Source: Xanthobacteraceae bacterium
Lineage (GTDB): Bacteria; Pseudomonadota; Alphaproteobacteria; Rhizobiales; Xanthobacteraceae
Reading direction: 5' to 3'
Length of the DNA stretch: 20,481 nucleotides
Assembly (NCBI GenBank): GCA_030044035.1
Contig: JASHWN010000473.1
Location: 1 to 20,481 of the forward strand
Part shown: one piece after another, positions 1 to 7,566 of the stretch
Position numbering within the stretch: the first letter of the stretch is position 1
Layout: the number at the start of each line of letters is the position of its first letter
Program-made: the position numbers and the translations under genes
The notes under the pieces: generated by a model
The model's database searches: none
What the model was told of the DNA's origin: nothing
What the model saw: the letters and a program-made list of their open reading frames with translations, nothing else

Positions 1-773
1 GTCTTCGCCGGCGCCACGATGCTCTGCCAGATGCCGAGATCGAAGCCCGGCAGCGTTTCGGCCACGGTCGGGATCTCCGGCGCCAGCGAGATGCGCTTGC
101 CGCCGGTGAGCGCGATGATCTTCAATTTGCCGGCGCGCGCGAACGGCAGCGCCACGTTGACGCTTTCCAGGCCGAGCTGGATTTCGCCGCCGAGCAGGCC
201 GGTGACCTGCGTGGTGCCGCCGCGATAGGGCACCAACGTCAGCTTGATGCCGGCACGCATGTTGAGGAGTTCCGCGGTGACCTGCGAGGTCGGCGTGCTG
301 TAGCCCATGTTGAGCTTGCCGGGGCTGGCCCTCTCCAGGTCGATGAGCTGCTGCACCGTGCTCGCGGGCACCGCGTTATTGGCCTCGATCACCGATGGCA
401 CGTCGGCGATCAATGTGATCGGCGCGAAATCCTTGAACGGATCGTACGACAGCTTGCTGTACAGGAACGGATTCATCACCAGTGTGCCGTCGATCGCCAT
501 CAACAGCGTGTAGCCATCCGGCTCGGCCTTCGCCACGAGATCGGCGCCGATGATGGTGTTGGCACCGGGACGATTGTCAACAAAGACTTGCTGGCCGAGA
601 TCGTTGCTCATCTCCTGGGCGATGACCCGGGCGAGCAAGTCGGCCGGCCCGCCGGCGGCGAACGGCACGACGAGGCGGATCTGCCGCGACGGATAGTTCT
701 GCGCCAGCGCCGCCGGCGCCAGCAACAGGCCGGCGAGCAATGCGGCAGTTAAGCGGGCGAGGGCGGTCCTCAT
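1..773 (-). CDS. Bug-family (TctC-like) periplasmic solute receptor, C-terminus cut by window edge
   Basis: The minus frame starts at ATG 773 and stays open to base 1, giving 257 complete codons of a family usually about 320-330 residues long. Residues 1-24 form a Sec signal peptide (MRTALARLTAALLAGLLLAP, then an Ala-rich stretch ending ALAQ). The mature start reads NYPSRQIRLVVPFAAGGPAD, the classic Bug opening, followed by DNRPGANTIIGADLVAKAEP and DGYTLL. These motifs identify a tripartite tricarboxylate transporter-type extracytoplasmic receptor for a carboxylate; the ligand cannot be read from sequence. GGAG lies 7 bases before the ATG. It starts 12 bases after the racemase-like gene stops, so it is very probably the last visible gene of that operon and imports or senses its substrate. 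No membrane TctA/TctB gene is visible, which is common for orphan Bug receptors. Confidence 0.92.
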   Translation of the reverse strand, partial: MRTALARLTAALLAGLLLAPAALAQNYPSRQIRLVVPFAAGGPADLLARVIAQEMSNDLGQQVFVDNRPGANTIIGADLVAKAEPDGYTLLMAIDGTLVMNPFLYSKLSYDPFKDFAPITLIADVPSVIEANNAVPASTVQQLIDLERASPGKLNMGYSTPTSQVTAELLNMRAGIKLTLVPYRGGTTQVTGLLGGEIQLGLESVNVALPFARAGKLKIIALTGGKRISLAPEIPTVAETLPGFDLGIWQSIVAPAK

Positions 774-785
774 GGCGCGCTCCGC

Positions 786-1553
786 TTAAGCCTCGAGCTG
801 CCGCATCAGCCGGCCGAGATCGGATATTTCTGGGATGCTGCCGAGCTTGGGCTTGAGCCGCTTGAGGCAGCCCCACAGCACCGCCTGATTGCTGTTGACC
901 ACCGGCTTGCCGAGTTCGCGCTCGATCGCGTCGACCGCCTCGATCTGTGTGGTGTTGGTGCAGCTCAAGAAGATGCCGTCGACCTCGGGCGTGTCGTTTT
1001 GTTTGGCAAGCTCGAGCCAGCGCTGCGGCGTGATCGCTTCGAAATCGGCGGCGCTCTTGCATTGCAGCGCGACGTCGCTCACGACCTTGAAACCCGCCGC
1101 GCCGAGATAGGCGATGATCGGCGCGTTCGACATGTAGGGGCTGAGCACCAGGAGATTTTTCACGCCGAGCGCGTGCAGGGCGTCGTTGACCAGGCTCGAG
1201 GTCGACAGCGCCTCGATGCCGGTGGTCTTGCGGATGAGATCGAGGATGCGGCGTTCGCCGTCGGCGCCTTCCTTCATCGAGGTGTGGGTGCAGTGGAACA
1301 CGATCAGGTCGGGATTGGCGTCGGCCAGCGTGCTGGCGGCGTGGGCGATCTCGCCGCTCGATTCCGCAACCGTGCGCGCCGGCTGGCCGGCGACGCGGCC
1401 GCGTGCGACGTGGATGCCGAGCCCTTCGGGCGCATAATGATTGAACTGCGGCTCGGTCATGCGATTGACCGAGGGAATGATCAGGCCGATGCGGGCGCGC
1501 GGCTCGGCCAGAGCGGGGGCGAAAGTTTTTGGGCGTTCGAGAACTGCATCCAT
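786..1553 (-). CDS. Asp/Glu racemase superfamily enzyme, maleate isomerase / arylmalonate decarboxylase-like
   Basis: 255 residues, the usual length for the maleate cis-trans isomerase/arylmalonate decarboxylase branch of the Asp/Glu racemase superfamily. The N-terminus has RIGLIIPSVNRMTEPQF (21-37). Two cysteine motifs are present: IVFHCTHTS with Cys88 and IFLSCTNTTQ with Cys198. Two opposed cysteines are typical of maleate isomerases and racemases, while arylmalonate decarboxylases keep only the second, so isomerase or racemase chemistry fits better than decarboxylation (inference). The family is cytoplasmic and cofactor-free. GGAGG sits 7 bases before ATG 1553, which fixes the start. The gene lies 27 bases after the MmgE/PrpD gene and 12 before the Bug receptor, so it is a middle gene of the operon. 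The exact substrate is unknown. Confidence 0.85.
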   Translation of the reverse strand: MDAVLERPKTFAPALAEPRARIGLIIPSVNRMTEPQFNHYAPEGLGIHVARGRVAGQPARTVAESSGEIAHAASTLADANPDLIVFHCTHTSMKEGADGERRILDLIRKTTGIEALSTSSLVNDALHALGVKNLLVLSPYMSNAPIIAYLGAAGFKVVSDVALQCKSAADFEAITPQRWLELAKQNDTPEVDGIFLSCTNTTQIEAVDAIERELGKPVVNSNQAVLWGCLKRLKPKLGSIPEISDLGRLMRQLEA

Positions 1554-1580
1554 CGGGCGCCTCCAATCTTGTTCCTCGGC

Positions 1581-3020
1581 TCAGTCTAGCGCGGCGCTCG
1601 CCGGCGCGCGAGGCGCAAGCACGCGCATAAGGCCTTCGCACGTTTTCGCCTTATCAAGCGTCATTACGGCGTCGACGATCTGGTCGCGCGCCGCTGGCGA
1701 AACCCGATCCGCCGTCATGCGCGCGAATTTTTCCAACACGGTTTGCGCGTCCGGACCATTGGACGAAAATCCGGGTGGGGCCAAAATCTCGACCTCATGA
1801 TCCCGGCCGTCGCGTCCCGTCGCATGCAGCACGCACGGATAGGCGCTGCCGACGCGGCGGGCGAGATCGGCGTCGGTAGTCGTTTCCAAGCGCGCCATCA
1901 GGGCGCGCACTTTCGGATCGTTCCAGCGCTCGCCGGCGAATTGGCCAAGGCCGAACGTGCCGTCGATCAGCGTCACGGCGATGAGGAAATGCAGGCTATG
2001 GTCGGCGGCTTCGCGCGAGGCCGGCGCGACGCGGCCGGGATCGGCAAGCTGGCGGCGCACGATCGGCAGGTCGGCGAAAGCCGCACGGATGCTGGCGAGA
2101 CTGTCAATCTCGCCGCTGATCTGCCGATGCAACCCGAGCGCGGCGGCTACGGCGCTTTGCCCGCCTGCAAAGCACGGATAGGCCTTGATGGCGACGCGGC
2201 TGATGAAGCACTCCGCGGGCAGCGGCGCGCCCAAAATGCCGGCGGCGGATTCCGGAGCGTACGCGAACACGGCCTTCAGCCCGCGCTCCGCCTCGAACAG
2301 GTCGAGTGGTCCGGTCACGCCGGCCGCCGCCAACAGCACCGCCTGCATGCCGCTTTGCGCGATCAGCGCGTTGGCGATCGATTTCGCCGCCGAGATGGCG
2401 CCTTCGCGCACTGCGACCGGCGTCGGCGCGCGCGCTGCACCGAGCGCAATGGCGTGCGCGAGTTTTTCCTTATCGAGGCCAAGCAGCCGCCCCGCCATCG
2501 CCGGTGCGGCAAGCCCCGAAATGCTGATGCCGTCCCACGGCGAGTCCGCACTCATCAGCGCCTTGCCGCGGCCGTAGATTTCGTAGCCGATGAGGATCGC
2601 CGCCAACAGGTCGCGGCCGCTTGCGCCGGCGAGCTGGGCGGCGGCGAGCGCCACCGGAATATTGTCGCTCGGATGGCCGCCGCGTGCGCCGCTCTGCGGA
2701 TGCGCGCCGGCCACGTAGTCGTTGAGGTCGAGCACGCGAATGAGTGTGCCGTTGGCGAGCACGGCGTTCGGCGCGCTCAGCTTTTCCGGCCGGCCGAGCA
2801 CGGCGCATTGCGGCTTGTCGCCGTCGAGCGCGGCCAGCGTCGCCAATACGGCGCAGGCGGTCTCGTCATCGAGCGCCGCAAGGCTGCAGCCGATCGTGTC
2901 GAGAAGAACGAGCTTGGCCTGCTCGATCGCGCGCGGCGAAAACGCCTCGCTGCGAACGCCCGACACCCAGGCCGCAAGCTGCGTGATGGCGCTTTGGCCT
3001 GATGCGGACAAGCGTGTCAC
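1581..3020 (-). CDS. MmgE/PrpD family protein
   Basis: About 479 residues from a GTG start at 3020, matching the 450-500 residues usual for the family that includes 2-methylcitrate dehydratase, cis-aconitate decarboxylase and iminodisuccinate epimerase. Typical segments are AKLVLLDTIGCSLAALDDET (35-54), VLANGTLIRVLDLNDYVAGA (87-106), GGHPSDNIPVALAAAQLAGA (114-133) and LIGYEIYGRG. The family acts on small carboxylic acids in the cytoplasm; which one cannot be told here. The frame stays open upstream through the NHL gene, but that part is an out-of-frame reading of NHL sequence and lacks family character. GTG 3020 lies 20 bases after the NHL stop; TTG 3011 is the alternative start. No clear Shine-Dalgarno is seen, so translation may be coupled to the upstream gene. 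Confidence 0.9.
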   Translation of the reverse strand: MTRLSASGQSAITQLAAWVSGVRSEAFSPRAIEQAKLVLLDTIGCSLAALDDETACAVLATLAALDGDKPQCAVLGRPEKLSAPNAVLANGTLIRVLDLNDYVAGAHPQSGARGGHPSDNIPVALAAAQLAGASGRDLLAAILIGYEIYGRGKALMSADSPWDGISISGLAAPAMAGRLLGLDKEKLAHAIALGAARAPTPVAVREGAISAAKSIANALIAQSGMQAVLLAAAGVTGPLDLFEAERGLKAVFAYAPESAAGILGAPLPAECFISRVAIKAYPCFAGGQSAVAAALGLHRQISGEIDSLASIRAAFADLPIVRRQLADPGRVAPASREAADHSLHFLIAVTLIDGTFGLGQFAGERWNDPKVRALMARLETTTDADLARRVGSAYPCVLHATGRDGRDHEVEILAPPGFSSNGPDAQTVLEKFARMTADRVSPAARDQIVDAVMTLDKAKTCEGLMRVLAPRAPASAALD

Positions 3021-3040
3021 AACCGGCTCGCGGTGCAGCG

Positions 3041-4141
3041 TCAGTGCGCCGCCGCGTGCTGATCGGGATGCAGCAACAGCTTCTGCACCCGCCAATTGAG
3101 AATTTCGGCAACGTAGAGCGTGTTCTCGCTCGGGCAGGCGATGGCGTGGACCCAGCCGAACTCCTTGAGCTGCTTGCCGGAGCGGCCGAACATCCCCAAA
3201 ACCTTGCCGTCGAGCGACAGCTTGTAGATGCGGCCGGGAAACGCGTCCGAGACGTAGAGCACCTGGTTGGGCGGTGGCGTCATGCACAGCGCCCATGGCG
3301 CGCCCGGGGTCTGGGTGCCGCCTTTTTCCAGATAATTGGTCAGATCGGGCTTGTTGCCGATCGCCGGCTGCGCGTTCGGATCGGGCGGAACGTCGATCCG
3401 TATCGTGCGCTGATATTGGCCGTCGCTGTCGAACACCTGGATGCGGCGATTGTTGCGGTCGGCGACGTAGAGGACGCCGTGCGCATCGGCGACGATGTTG
3501 TGCACGTTGTCGAACTGGCCTTCGCCCTTGCCGGGCTCGCCCCACGATTTGAGCCAGTCGCCGTCTTTGTTGAGCTTGGCGACGCGCGAATTGATGTAGC
3601 CGTCGCCGATGAAAATGTCGCCTGCCGGATCCCAGGCGACGTCGGTCGGCTGGCGGAAGCGGCCGTTCTCGGCCGGCAGCGGCGGATTGACATGCGCCCA
3701 CGGCTTGGTGCCGGCGTCGGAGGCTTCCTGCTTGCGGCCAATGACCATCGCCACCCGCCCTTGTGGGGTGAACTTGATGATCATGTCCGACCCTTTGTCG
3801 ATCGCCCAAATGTTGTCGTCGCGGTCGACGCGCACCGCATGGGCGAACGACCAGGCATAAAGGTTCTTGCCGACCTCGCGGATGAAGCGGCCGTCGGGTC
3901 CGAACTCCCACAATTGGGCGGCGGTGTTGGCGAAGGCCGGACCGTGGCTGCTGCCGCCGCGGTGAAACACGAAAACGTGGCCCTTGGAGTTGACCGCGAC
4001 GCCCGCCGCCTCGCCCATGTAGAGATCAGGCGGCAGCTTCAGCGCGTCCGGCACGGAATCGTAGGCAATGAGCGGTGCCGATTGCTGCGCCGGCGCCGGT
4101 GTGGCGAAGAGCGCGAACAGGACGGCGACAATGCGCTTCAT
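3041..4141 (-). CDS. secreted NHL-repeat beta-propeller protein (peptidyl-amidating-lyase-like fold)
   Basis: 366 residues. Residues 1-19 are a Sec signal peptide (MKRIVAVLFALFATPAPAQ), so the protein is likely periplasmic. The rest is a series of NHL-type blades: AAGVAVNSKGHVFVFHR (45-61), AVRVDRDDNIWAIDKG (102-117), PTDVAWDPAGDIFIGDGY (165-182), VHNIVADAHGVLYVADRNN (213-231), NQVLYVSDAFPGRIYKL (292-308) and ENTLYVAEILNWRVQKL (339-355). Six blades with these motifs resemble the bacterial NHL proteins often labelled peptidyl-alpha-hydroxyglycine amidating lyase-like. Catalytic function is unproven, and such domains may only bind ligands or proteins. GGGAGG lies 5-6 bases before ATG 4141. It is the promoter-proximal gene of the four-gene operon ending in the Bug receptor. 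Confidence 0.9.
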   Translation of the reverse strand: MKRIVAVLFALFATPAPAQQSAPLIAYDSVPDALKLPPDLYMGEAAGVAVNSKGHVFVFHRGGSSHGPAFANTAAQLWEFGPDGRFIREVGKNLYAWSFAHAVRVDRDDNIWAIDKGSDMIIKFTPQGRVAMVIGRKQEASDAGTKPWAHVNPPLPAENGRFRQPTDVAWDPAGDIFIGDGYINSRVAKLNKDGDWLKSWGEPGKGEGQFDNVHNIVADAHGVLYVADRNNRRIQVFDSDGQYQRTIRIDVPPDPNAQPAIGNKPDLTNYLEKGGTQTPGAPWALCMTPPPNQVLYVSDAFPGRIYKLSLDGKVLGMFGRSGKQLKEFGWVHAIACPSENTLYVAEILNWRVQKLLLHPDQHAAAH

Positions 4142-4214
4142 GAATCCCTCCCTTGACCGCGTGCGCTCAATATATATTGCAAGCCGCGGCGGCGGAAACG
4201 CCTAAGGCGGCCAA
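4142..4214. promoter_or_regulatory. divergent promoter region with AT palindrome
   Basis: This 73-base gap separates the minus-strand NHL operon from plus-strand gatB. It contains a perfect 12-bp palindrome CAATATATATTG at 4168-4179, the only AT-rich block here, which can supply a TATATT -10 hexamer on either strand. TTGACC at 4153-4158 lies on the plus strand but only 14 bases before the plus-strand TATATT, so the -35 pairing is doubtful. Both genes must start transcription in or near this segment; which hexamers are used is inferred. Confidence 0.45.
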
Positions 4215-5708
4215 GTGGTGTCAAAGATGGATGCATCGGTAGATCAGTCAAAGTTGATCGATGGCTGGGAAGTTGTCGTGGGCATGGAGGTTCATGCCCA
4301 GATTGCCTCGCGCGCGAAATTGTTTTCCGGCGCGGCGACCGCGTTCGGTGGCGGCCCGAACTCTCAGGTTTCGTTGGTCGATGCCGCCATGCCGGGCATG
4401 CTGCCGGTGATCAACGCAGAATGCGTGCGCCAGGCGGTGCGCACCGGGCTCGGGCTCAAGGCCAAGATCAATCCGAAATCGGTGTTCGACCGCAAGAATT
4501 ACTTCTATCCCGACCTGCCGCAAGGCTACCAGATCAGCCAATTCCAATCGCCCATTATTAGCGGCGGTGAGGTTACGATTGACATCAATAATGATGAAAC
4601 CAAAAAGATTGGCATTCAGCGCATTCATTTGGAGCAGGACGCTGGTAAATCGTTGCACGAGCAGCATGCCAATTTGTCACTTGTGGATCTAAACCGCTCT
4701 GGCGTTGCTTTAATGGAAATCGTCTCCAAGCCGGAGCTTGGTTCCTCCCACGAAGCTATGAATTTTGTCGCCAAATTGCGCATTATTCTGCGTTATCTAG
4801 GCACTTGCGATGGTGACATGGAGAAAGGGCATTTGCGGGCCGATGTGAACGTGTCGGTTCGTCGCCCGGGTGAACCATTGGGCACTCGTTGCGAGATCAA
4901 GAACTTAAATTCAATAACTTTTATCGGTTGGGCAGTCGATGATGAAGCCCGGCGGCAAATCGGAGTTTTGGAGGAAGGAGGCAAAATAGAGCAGGAAACG
5001 CGACTATACGACCCGATCAAAGGTACCACTCGTGCGATGCGCACCAAGGAGGAAGCGCACGACTACCGGTACTTTCCGGACCCTGATCTGTTGCCGCTTG
5101 AGGTGTCACCTGTGTTGATAGCCGAGGTCGAACGGAGCCTGCCCGAACTGCCGGACGAGAAGAGGGCGCGGTTTGTGCGGGAATACGGGCTTCCCATTTA
5201 CGAAGCTGCGAGGCTCGTTGTGGAGCGCGAGGTAGCAGACTATTTCGAGACGATCGTCACTGGCGCTGGGTTCCCTCTTCCTAGACGCCGCGACGCGAGG
5301 ATGGCCGCTAATTGGGTAATCAACGAGCTCGCTGGCCGGCTGAATAAAGAGGGTAAGGACATCTCAGCCTCGCCCGTCGTTCCTGCGCAGCTCGGTTCCA
5401 TTCTCGACCTGATTGCGCAAGGCACGATCTCCGGAAAGATCGCCAAGGACGTGTTCGAGATCGTCTGGAACGAGGGCGGCGACCCGGCGGCGATCGTCGA
5501 ACAGCGCGGGCTCAAGCAGGTCACCGACGTTTCGGCGATCGAAGCGATCGTCGACGACATCATCGCCAAGAATGCCGACAAGGTCGCCGACGCCAAAGCC
5601 AATGCCAAGGCGATCGGCTGGTTCGTCGGCCAGGTGATGAAGGCCTCAGGGGGCAAGGCGAACCCGCAAGCGGTCAACGAATTGCTCAAGCAGAAGCTCG
5701 GCGTCTGA
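4215..5708 (+). CDS. gatB: Asp-tRNA(Asn)/Glu-tRNA(Gln) amidotransferase subunit B
   Basis: 497 residues, full length for GatB, the tRNA-binding kinase subunit of the GatCAB complex that converts Glu-tRNA(Gln) and Asp-tRNA(Asn) to the amides. Family landmarks are [13 protein letters not shown] (18-30), [19 protein letters not shown] (92-110), [19 protein letters not shown] (157-175), [20 protein letters not shown] (208-227), [16 protein letters not shown] (281-296), and a C-terminal YqeY-like domain from about 345 to 495. GTG 4215 or 4218 is preferred because AAGG lies about 7 bases upstream; ATG 4227 is also possible. gatC and gatA are not nearby, which is common in this group. Two oddities: roughly codons 110-395 are markedly more AT-rich than both ends, and residues about 350-358 (GAGFPLPRR) look like an insertion relative to the usual short linker before the NWVINEL motif. 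Confidence 0.97.
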   Translation: MVSKMDASVDQSKLIDGWEVVVGMEVHAQIASRAKLFSGAATAFGGGPNSQVSLVDAAMPGMLPVINAECVRQAVRTGLGLKAKINPKSVFDRKNYFYPDLPQGYQISQFQSPIISGGEVTIDINNDETKKIGIQRIHLEQDAGKSLHEQHANLSLVDLNRSGVALMEIVSKPELGSSHEAMNFVAKLRIILRYLGTCDGDMEKGHLRADVNVSVRRPGEPLGTRCEIKNLNSITFIGWAVDDEARRQIGVLEEGGKIEQETRLYDPIKGTTRAMRTKEEAHDYRYFPDPDLLPLEVSPVLIAEVERSLPELPDEKRARFVREYGLPIYEAARLVVEREVADYFETIVTGAGFPLPRRRDARMAANWVINELAGRLNKEGKDISASPVVPAQLGSILDLIAQGTISGKIAKDVFEIVWNEGGDPAAIVEQRGLKQVTDVSAIEAIVDDIIAKNADKVADAKANAKAIGWFVGQVMKASGGKANPQAVNELLKQKLGV

Positions 5709-6302
5709 GGCGTTTGCGCTGCGGCGCGATGAGTGCGCCGCGCGTCTTCATCCGATCTGGAGAAAGTGCGCTTCGAAAACGGTTCGCGCCGGCGCCGAAG
5801 ATGTCCTTGACGACCGCCGAACGCGCCGCTGGCGGCGCCGCCCGCGCGAATCACTTGGCACTGATTCGCGCGTTTTGCGCGCTGCCGAGGCCGTTGCAGC
5901 GCCCGCAACGGCATCTGCGGCAAAAAATTTTTTCGCGCGGTCGGAACGGCTTCGCGCCTGCTGTCGAGCACTTCTCGACGGTCGATTGGCACGACGGGCG
6001 CTCGTGTCGAATGCTTTCTGGCCTGTTCGAACGGCGCGCTGAAAGTGCCCAATCCATCGGCACTTTTGCGATTCCGTTATTTGTTTGATGAAAATGCCGC
6101 TGCCGCGGCGGTTTTTGCGACTGCATCTATGCGGCGGCAGCATTTTCCGCGTCGACGCGGCTGCGCAAACGCGCCTCTATACACAAAATTAAGCCGAACG
6201 ACTGTTAATTTTTTTCCGCTTGTGTATTTCGGATGTCAGTGCAGGTCGATTCGCGACTGCACTGCACCGATATCGCCATCCACTCAAGCTAGGAGGGCAG
6301 CA
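5709..6302. other. gene-free spacer rich in inverted repeats
   Basis: No convincing coding frame is seen over these 594 bases; the ORFs here lack family character and change strand and frame freely. Perfect inverted repeats are dense: 11-bp arms at 5843-5853/5862-5872; 8-bp arms GCCGTTGC/GCAACGGC at 5890-5897/5905-5912; the palindrome AAAAAATTTTTT at 5922-5933; arms of 14 paired bases with a 3-base bulge at 6090-6106/6134-6147; and the 14-bp palindrome CCGCGTCGACGCGG at 6147-6160. This could be gatB 3' terminator sequence, a structured noncoding RNA or eroded repeat elements. The promoter of the microprotein at 6303 should also lie here, probably in the AT-rich part near 6180-6235. Confidence 0.5.
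5843..5876 (+). terminator. candidate Rho-independent terminator downstream of gatB
   Basis: An 11-bp perfect stem (CGCGCGAATCA at 5843-5853, TGATTCGCGCG at 5862-5872) encloses an 8-base loop and is followed at once by TTTT (5873-5876). It lies 135 bases after the gatB stop codon, farther than usual, and the T tract is short, so another structural role is possible. Confidence 0.45.
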
Positions 6303-6371
6303 ATGGCGAAGAAGAGAAAAGGCAAGACATACGCGGCGAAGAAGACGAAGAAGCGTCGGAAGAAGAAGTAG
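6303..6371 (+). CDS. 22-residue lysine/arginine-rich microprotein
   Basis: A short frame with a textbook ribosome binding site: AGGAGGG ends about 5 bases before ATG 6303. The product is only 22 residues, opens MAKKRKGKTYAAKK and ends in a run of basic residues. By count 11 residues are Lys and 3 Arg, so 14 of 22 are basic; it has one Tyr and no acidic residue. The composition resembles the tail of histone H1-like or ribosomal proteins, and an RNA- or DNA-binding role is an inference. No function is recognised. An in-frame extension to 6045 exists but is not supported, because the strong Shine-Dalgarno sits inside it directly before this ATG and the extended part looks random. It stands alone, downstream of gatB and upstream of the GST gene, with a small hairpin at 6388-6416 just after the stop. 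Confidence 0.6.
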   Translation: MAKKRKGKTYAAKKTKKRRKKK

Positions 6372-6387
6372 GCAACGCCGCTGTCGG

Positions 6388-6416
6388 TCTTCGATCGTGC
6401 TTGAAGCAGTCGAAGA
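6388..6416 (+). terminator. possible weak hairpin terminator after the microprotein
   Basis: TCTTCGA (6388-6394) and TCGAAGA (6410-6416) form a 7-bp stem 17 bases after the microprotein stop; the 15-base interior has its own short stem. No T tract follows, so intrinsic termination is uncertain. Confidence 0.25.
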
Positions 6417-6694
6417 TCGCGTCACACGGGCCGGCTGGCGTCGCGGTTGCTCGGCGCTCTGCCGAGATGATCCGCCGGGACGCGCCGGCTCAGGTGAACG
6501 ACAGAGGGCGTCGGCGGGGACGGAGGTTTGGGCTTGATCGGCATCGCCCAGCGCGACCGCGCGGGCGGAAGACGGTGAAGACGGCGGCGGAAAACATTTC
6601 GGCGTCGCCCTGGCGTGAGCCAGTGGACCCAAAAGCCTTCGACATCTCGCCGACGCCCTCGGTGTGTCGATAATGCTTTGCAAAAGACTTGCAG

Positions 6695-6731
6695 CGGCGT
6701 CCGGGGCCATTCCGCGACGCCGTTTTTCTTT
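6695..6731 (+). terminator. candidate Rho-independent terminator upstream of the GST gene
   Basis: CGGCGTC (6695-6701) pairs with GACGCCG (6716-6722) across a 14-base loop and is followed by TTTTTCTTT (6723-6731). The stem is GC-rich and the T tract good, but the loop is long. It would isolate the GST gene from upstream transcription. Confidence 0.45.
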
Positions 6732-6753
6732 ACCGTAATTTGGTTGCAGTCAT

Positions 6754-7536
6754 ATGACGCGGCAAAACCGCAGTGCGGCGCGACAACCGACGCCGAGAAA
6801 CCAAGCCGCGGCGCGCCGGCGCTTGCCGAGCGACACAAAGCCGATCGAGCTGTTCTACTGGCCGACGCCGAACGGCTGGAAAATCTCGATCATGCTGGAA
6901 GAGTGCGCGCTGCCTTACGTGGTGCGGCCGGTCGACATTTCCAAGGGCGAGCAGTTTTCCAAAGAATTCCTCACCATCTCACCCAACAACCGCATTCCGG
7001 CAATCGTCGATCCCGACGGTCCCGGCGGGCGGCCGATTTCGGTGTTCGAATCCGGCGCCATCCTGCAATATCTCGGCCGCAAGACCGGCAAATTCTATCC
7101 GCGCGAGGAGCGCGCGCGTGTCGCGGTCGAGGAGTGGCTGTTCTGGCAGATGGCGGGGCTCGGCCCGATGGCCGGTCAGGCCATCCATTTCCGCCGTTAC
7201 GCGCCGGCGCCGCTCGATTATGCCATTGCCCGCTACAGCGACGAGGTGAACCGGCTGTTTGGCGTCATGAACAAGCGACTCGCTGCGCACGCATTCCTGG
7301 CCGGCCGTTCGTATTCGATCGCCGACATCGCCTGCGTCGGCTGGGTGCGCATGGCCGAACGCGCGGGCCAGGATTTGGCGGAGTTTGCCAATCTGCAACG
7401 CTGGTTCGAGACGATTCGCGCGCGGCCGGCGGTCAAGCGCGCATTCGCCATCCGCATCGCCGCAGCGTCGGCGGTGGATCCCCAGGATCCCAAGGTGCGT
7501 GCCGTTCTATTCGGCCAGCGCGCACGCAGCACGTAG
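6754..7536 (+). CDS. glutathione S-transferase family protein, YfcG/YghU-like disulfide-bond oxidoreductase
   Basis: 260 residues. Residues about 30-110 are the thioredoxin-like GST domain and about 118-245 the helical C-terminal domain. The signature FYWPTPNGWKISIMLEE (34-50) matches the YfcG active-site loop, where Thr and Asn (here Thr38 and Asn40) contact glutathione in place of a catalytic Tyr/Ser. Further family segments are ISPNNRIPAIVD (75-86), VFESGAILQYLGRKTGKFYP (97-116), EEWLFWQMAGLGPM and YSIADIACVGWV. YfcG-type proteins are cytoplasmic glutathione-dependent disulfide reductases. The first 28 residues are a basic, low-complexity extension not usual in the family, and ATG 6754 has no clear Shine-Dalgarno, so the true start may be later (for example TTG near 6823). 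It converges with the DUF2147 gene, the two stop codons lying in one palindrome. Confidence 0.9.
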   Translation: MTRQNRSAARQPTPRNQAAARRRLPSDTKPIELFYWPTPNGWKISIMLEECALPYVVRPVDISKGEQFSKEFLTISPNNRIPAIVDPDGPGGRPISVFESGAILQYLGRKTGKFYPREERARVAVEEWLFWQMAGLGPMAGQAIHFRRYAPAPLDYAIARYSDEVNRLFGVMNKRLAAHAFLAGRSYSIADIACVGWVRMAERAGQDLAEFANLQRWFETIRARPAVKRAFAIRIAAASAVDPQDPKVRAVLFGQRARST

Positions 7537-7566
7537 CCGGATTGCGAAGACGCGATGCGGGCTACG
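7532..7566. repeat. REP-like palindrome joining two convergent stop codons (copy 1)
   Basis: CGTAGCC (7532-7538) pairs with GGCTACG (7560-7566), with an inner TTGCG/CGCGA stem. The outer arms contain the TAG stops of both the GST gene (7534-7536) and the DUF2147 gene (7562-7564). It resembles the GTAGCCCGGAT...ATCCGGGCTAC type of intergenic palindrome common in alphaproteobacteria (from memory). It may act as a two-way terminator, although no T tract is present. Confidence 0.6.

Larger units (their letters stand above)
6372..6753. other. gene-free spacer between microprotein and GST gene
   Basis: No supported gene is visible in these 382 bases. Apart from the hairpin at 6388-6416, the notable structure is a terminator-like stem at 6695-6731. 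If that stem ends a transcript, an unannotated RNA of up to about 300 nt could lie between the microprotein and it, but nothing in the sequence identifies one. Confidence 0.35.

Noticed and set aside
3021..3911. Long minus-strand N-terminal extension of the MmgE/PrpD frame
   Set aside because: It is an out-of-frame, Arg-rich reading of the NHL gene; family similarity begins only at the GTG near 3020.
3002..4156. 384-codon plus-strand ORF opposite the NHL gene
   Set aside because: Shadow of a high-GC gene; the sense strand has signal peptide, repeats and ribosome binding site.
6045..6302. N-terminal extension of the polybasic microprotein to 108 residues
   Set aside because: The extension looks random, spans palindromes, and the strong Shine-Dalgarno sits directly before the internal ATG at 6303.
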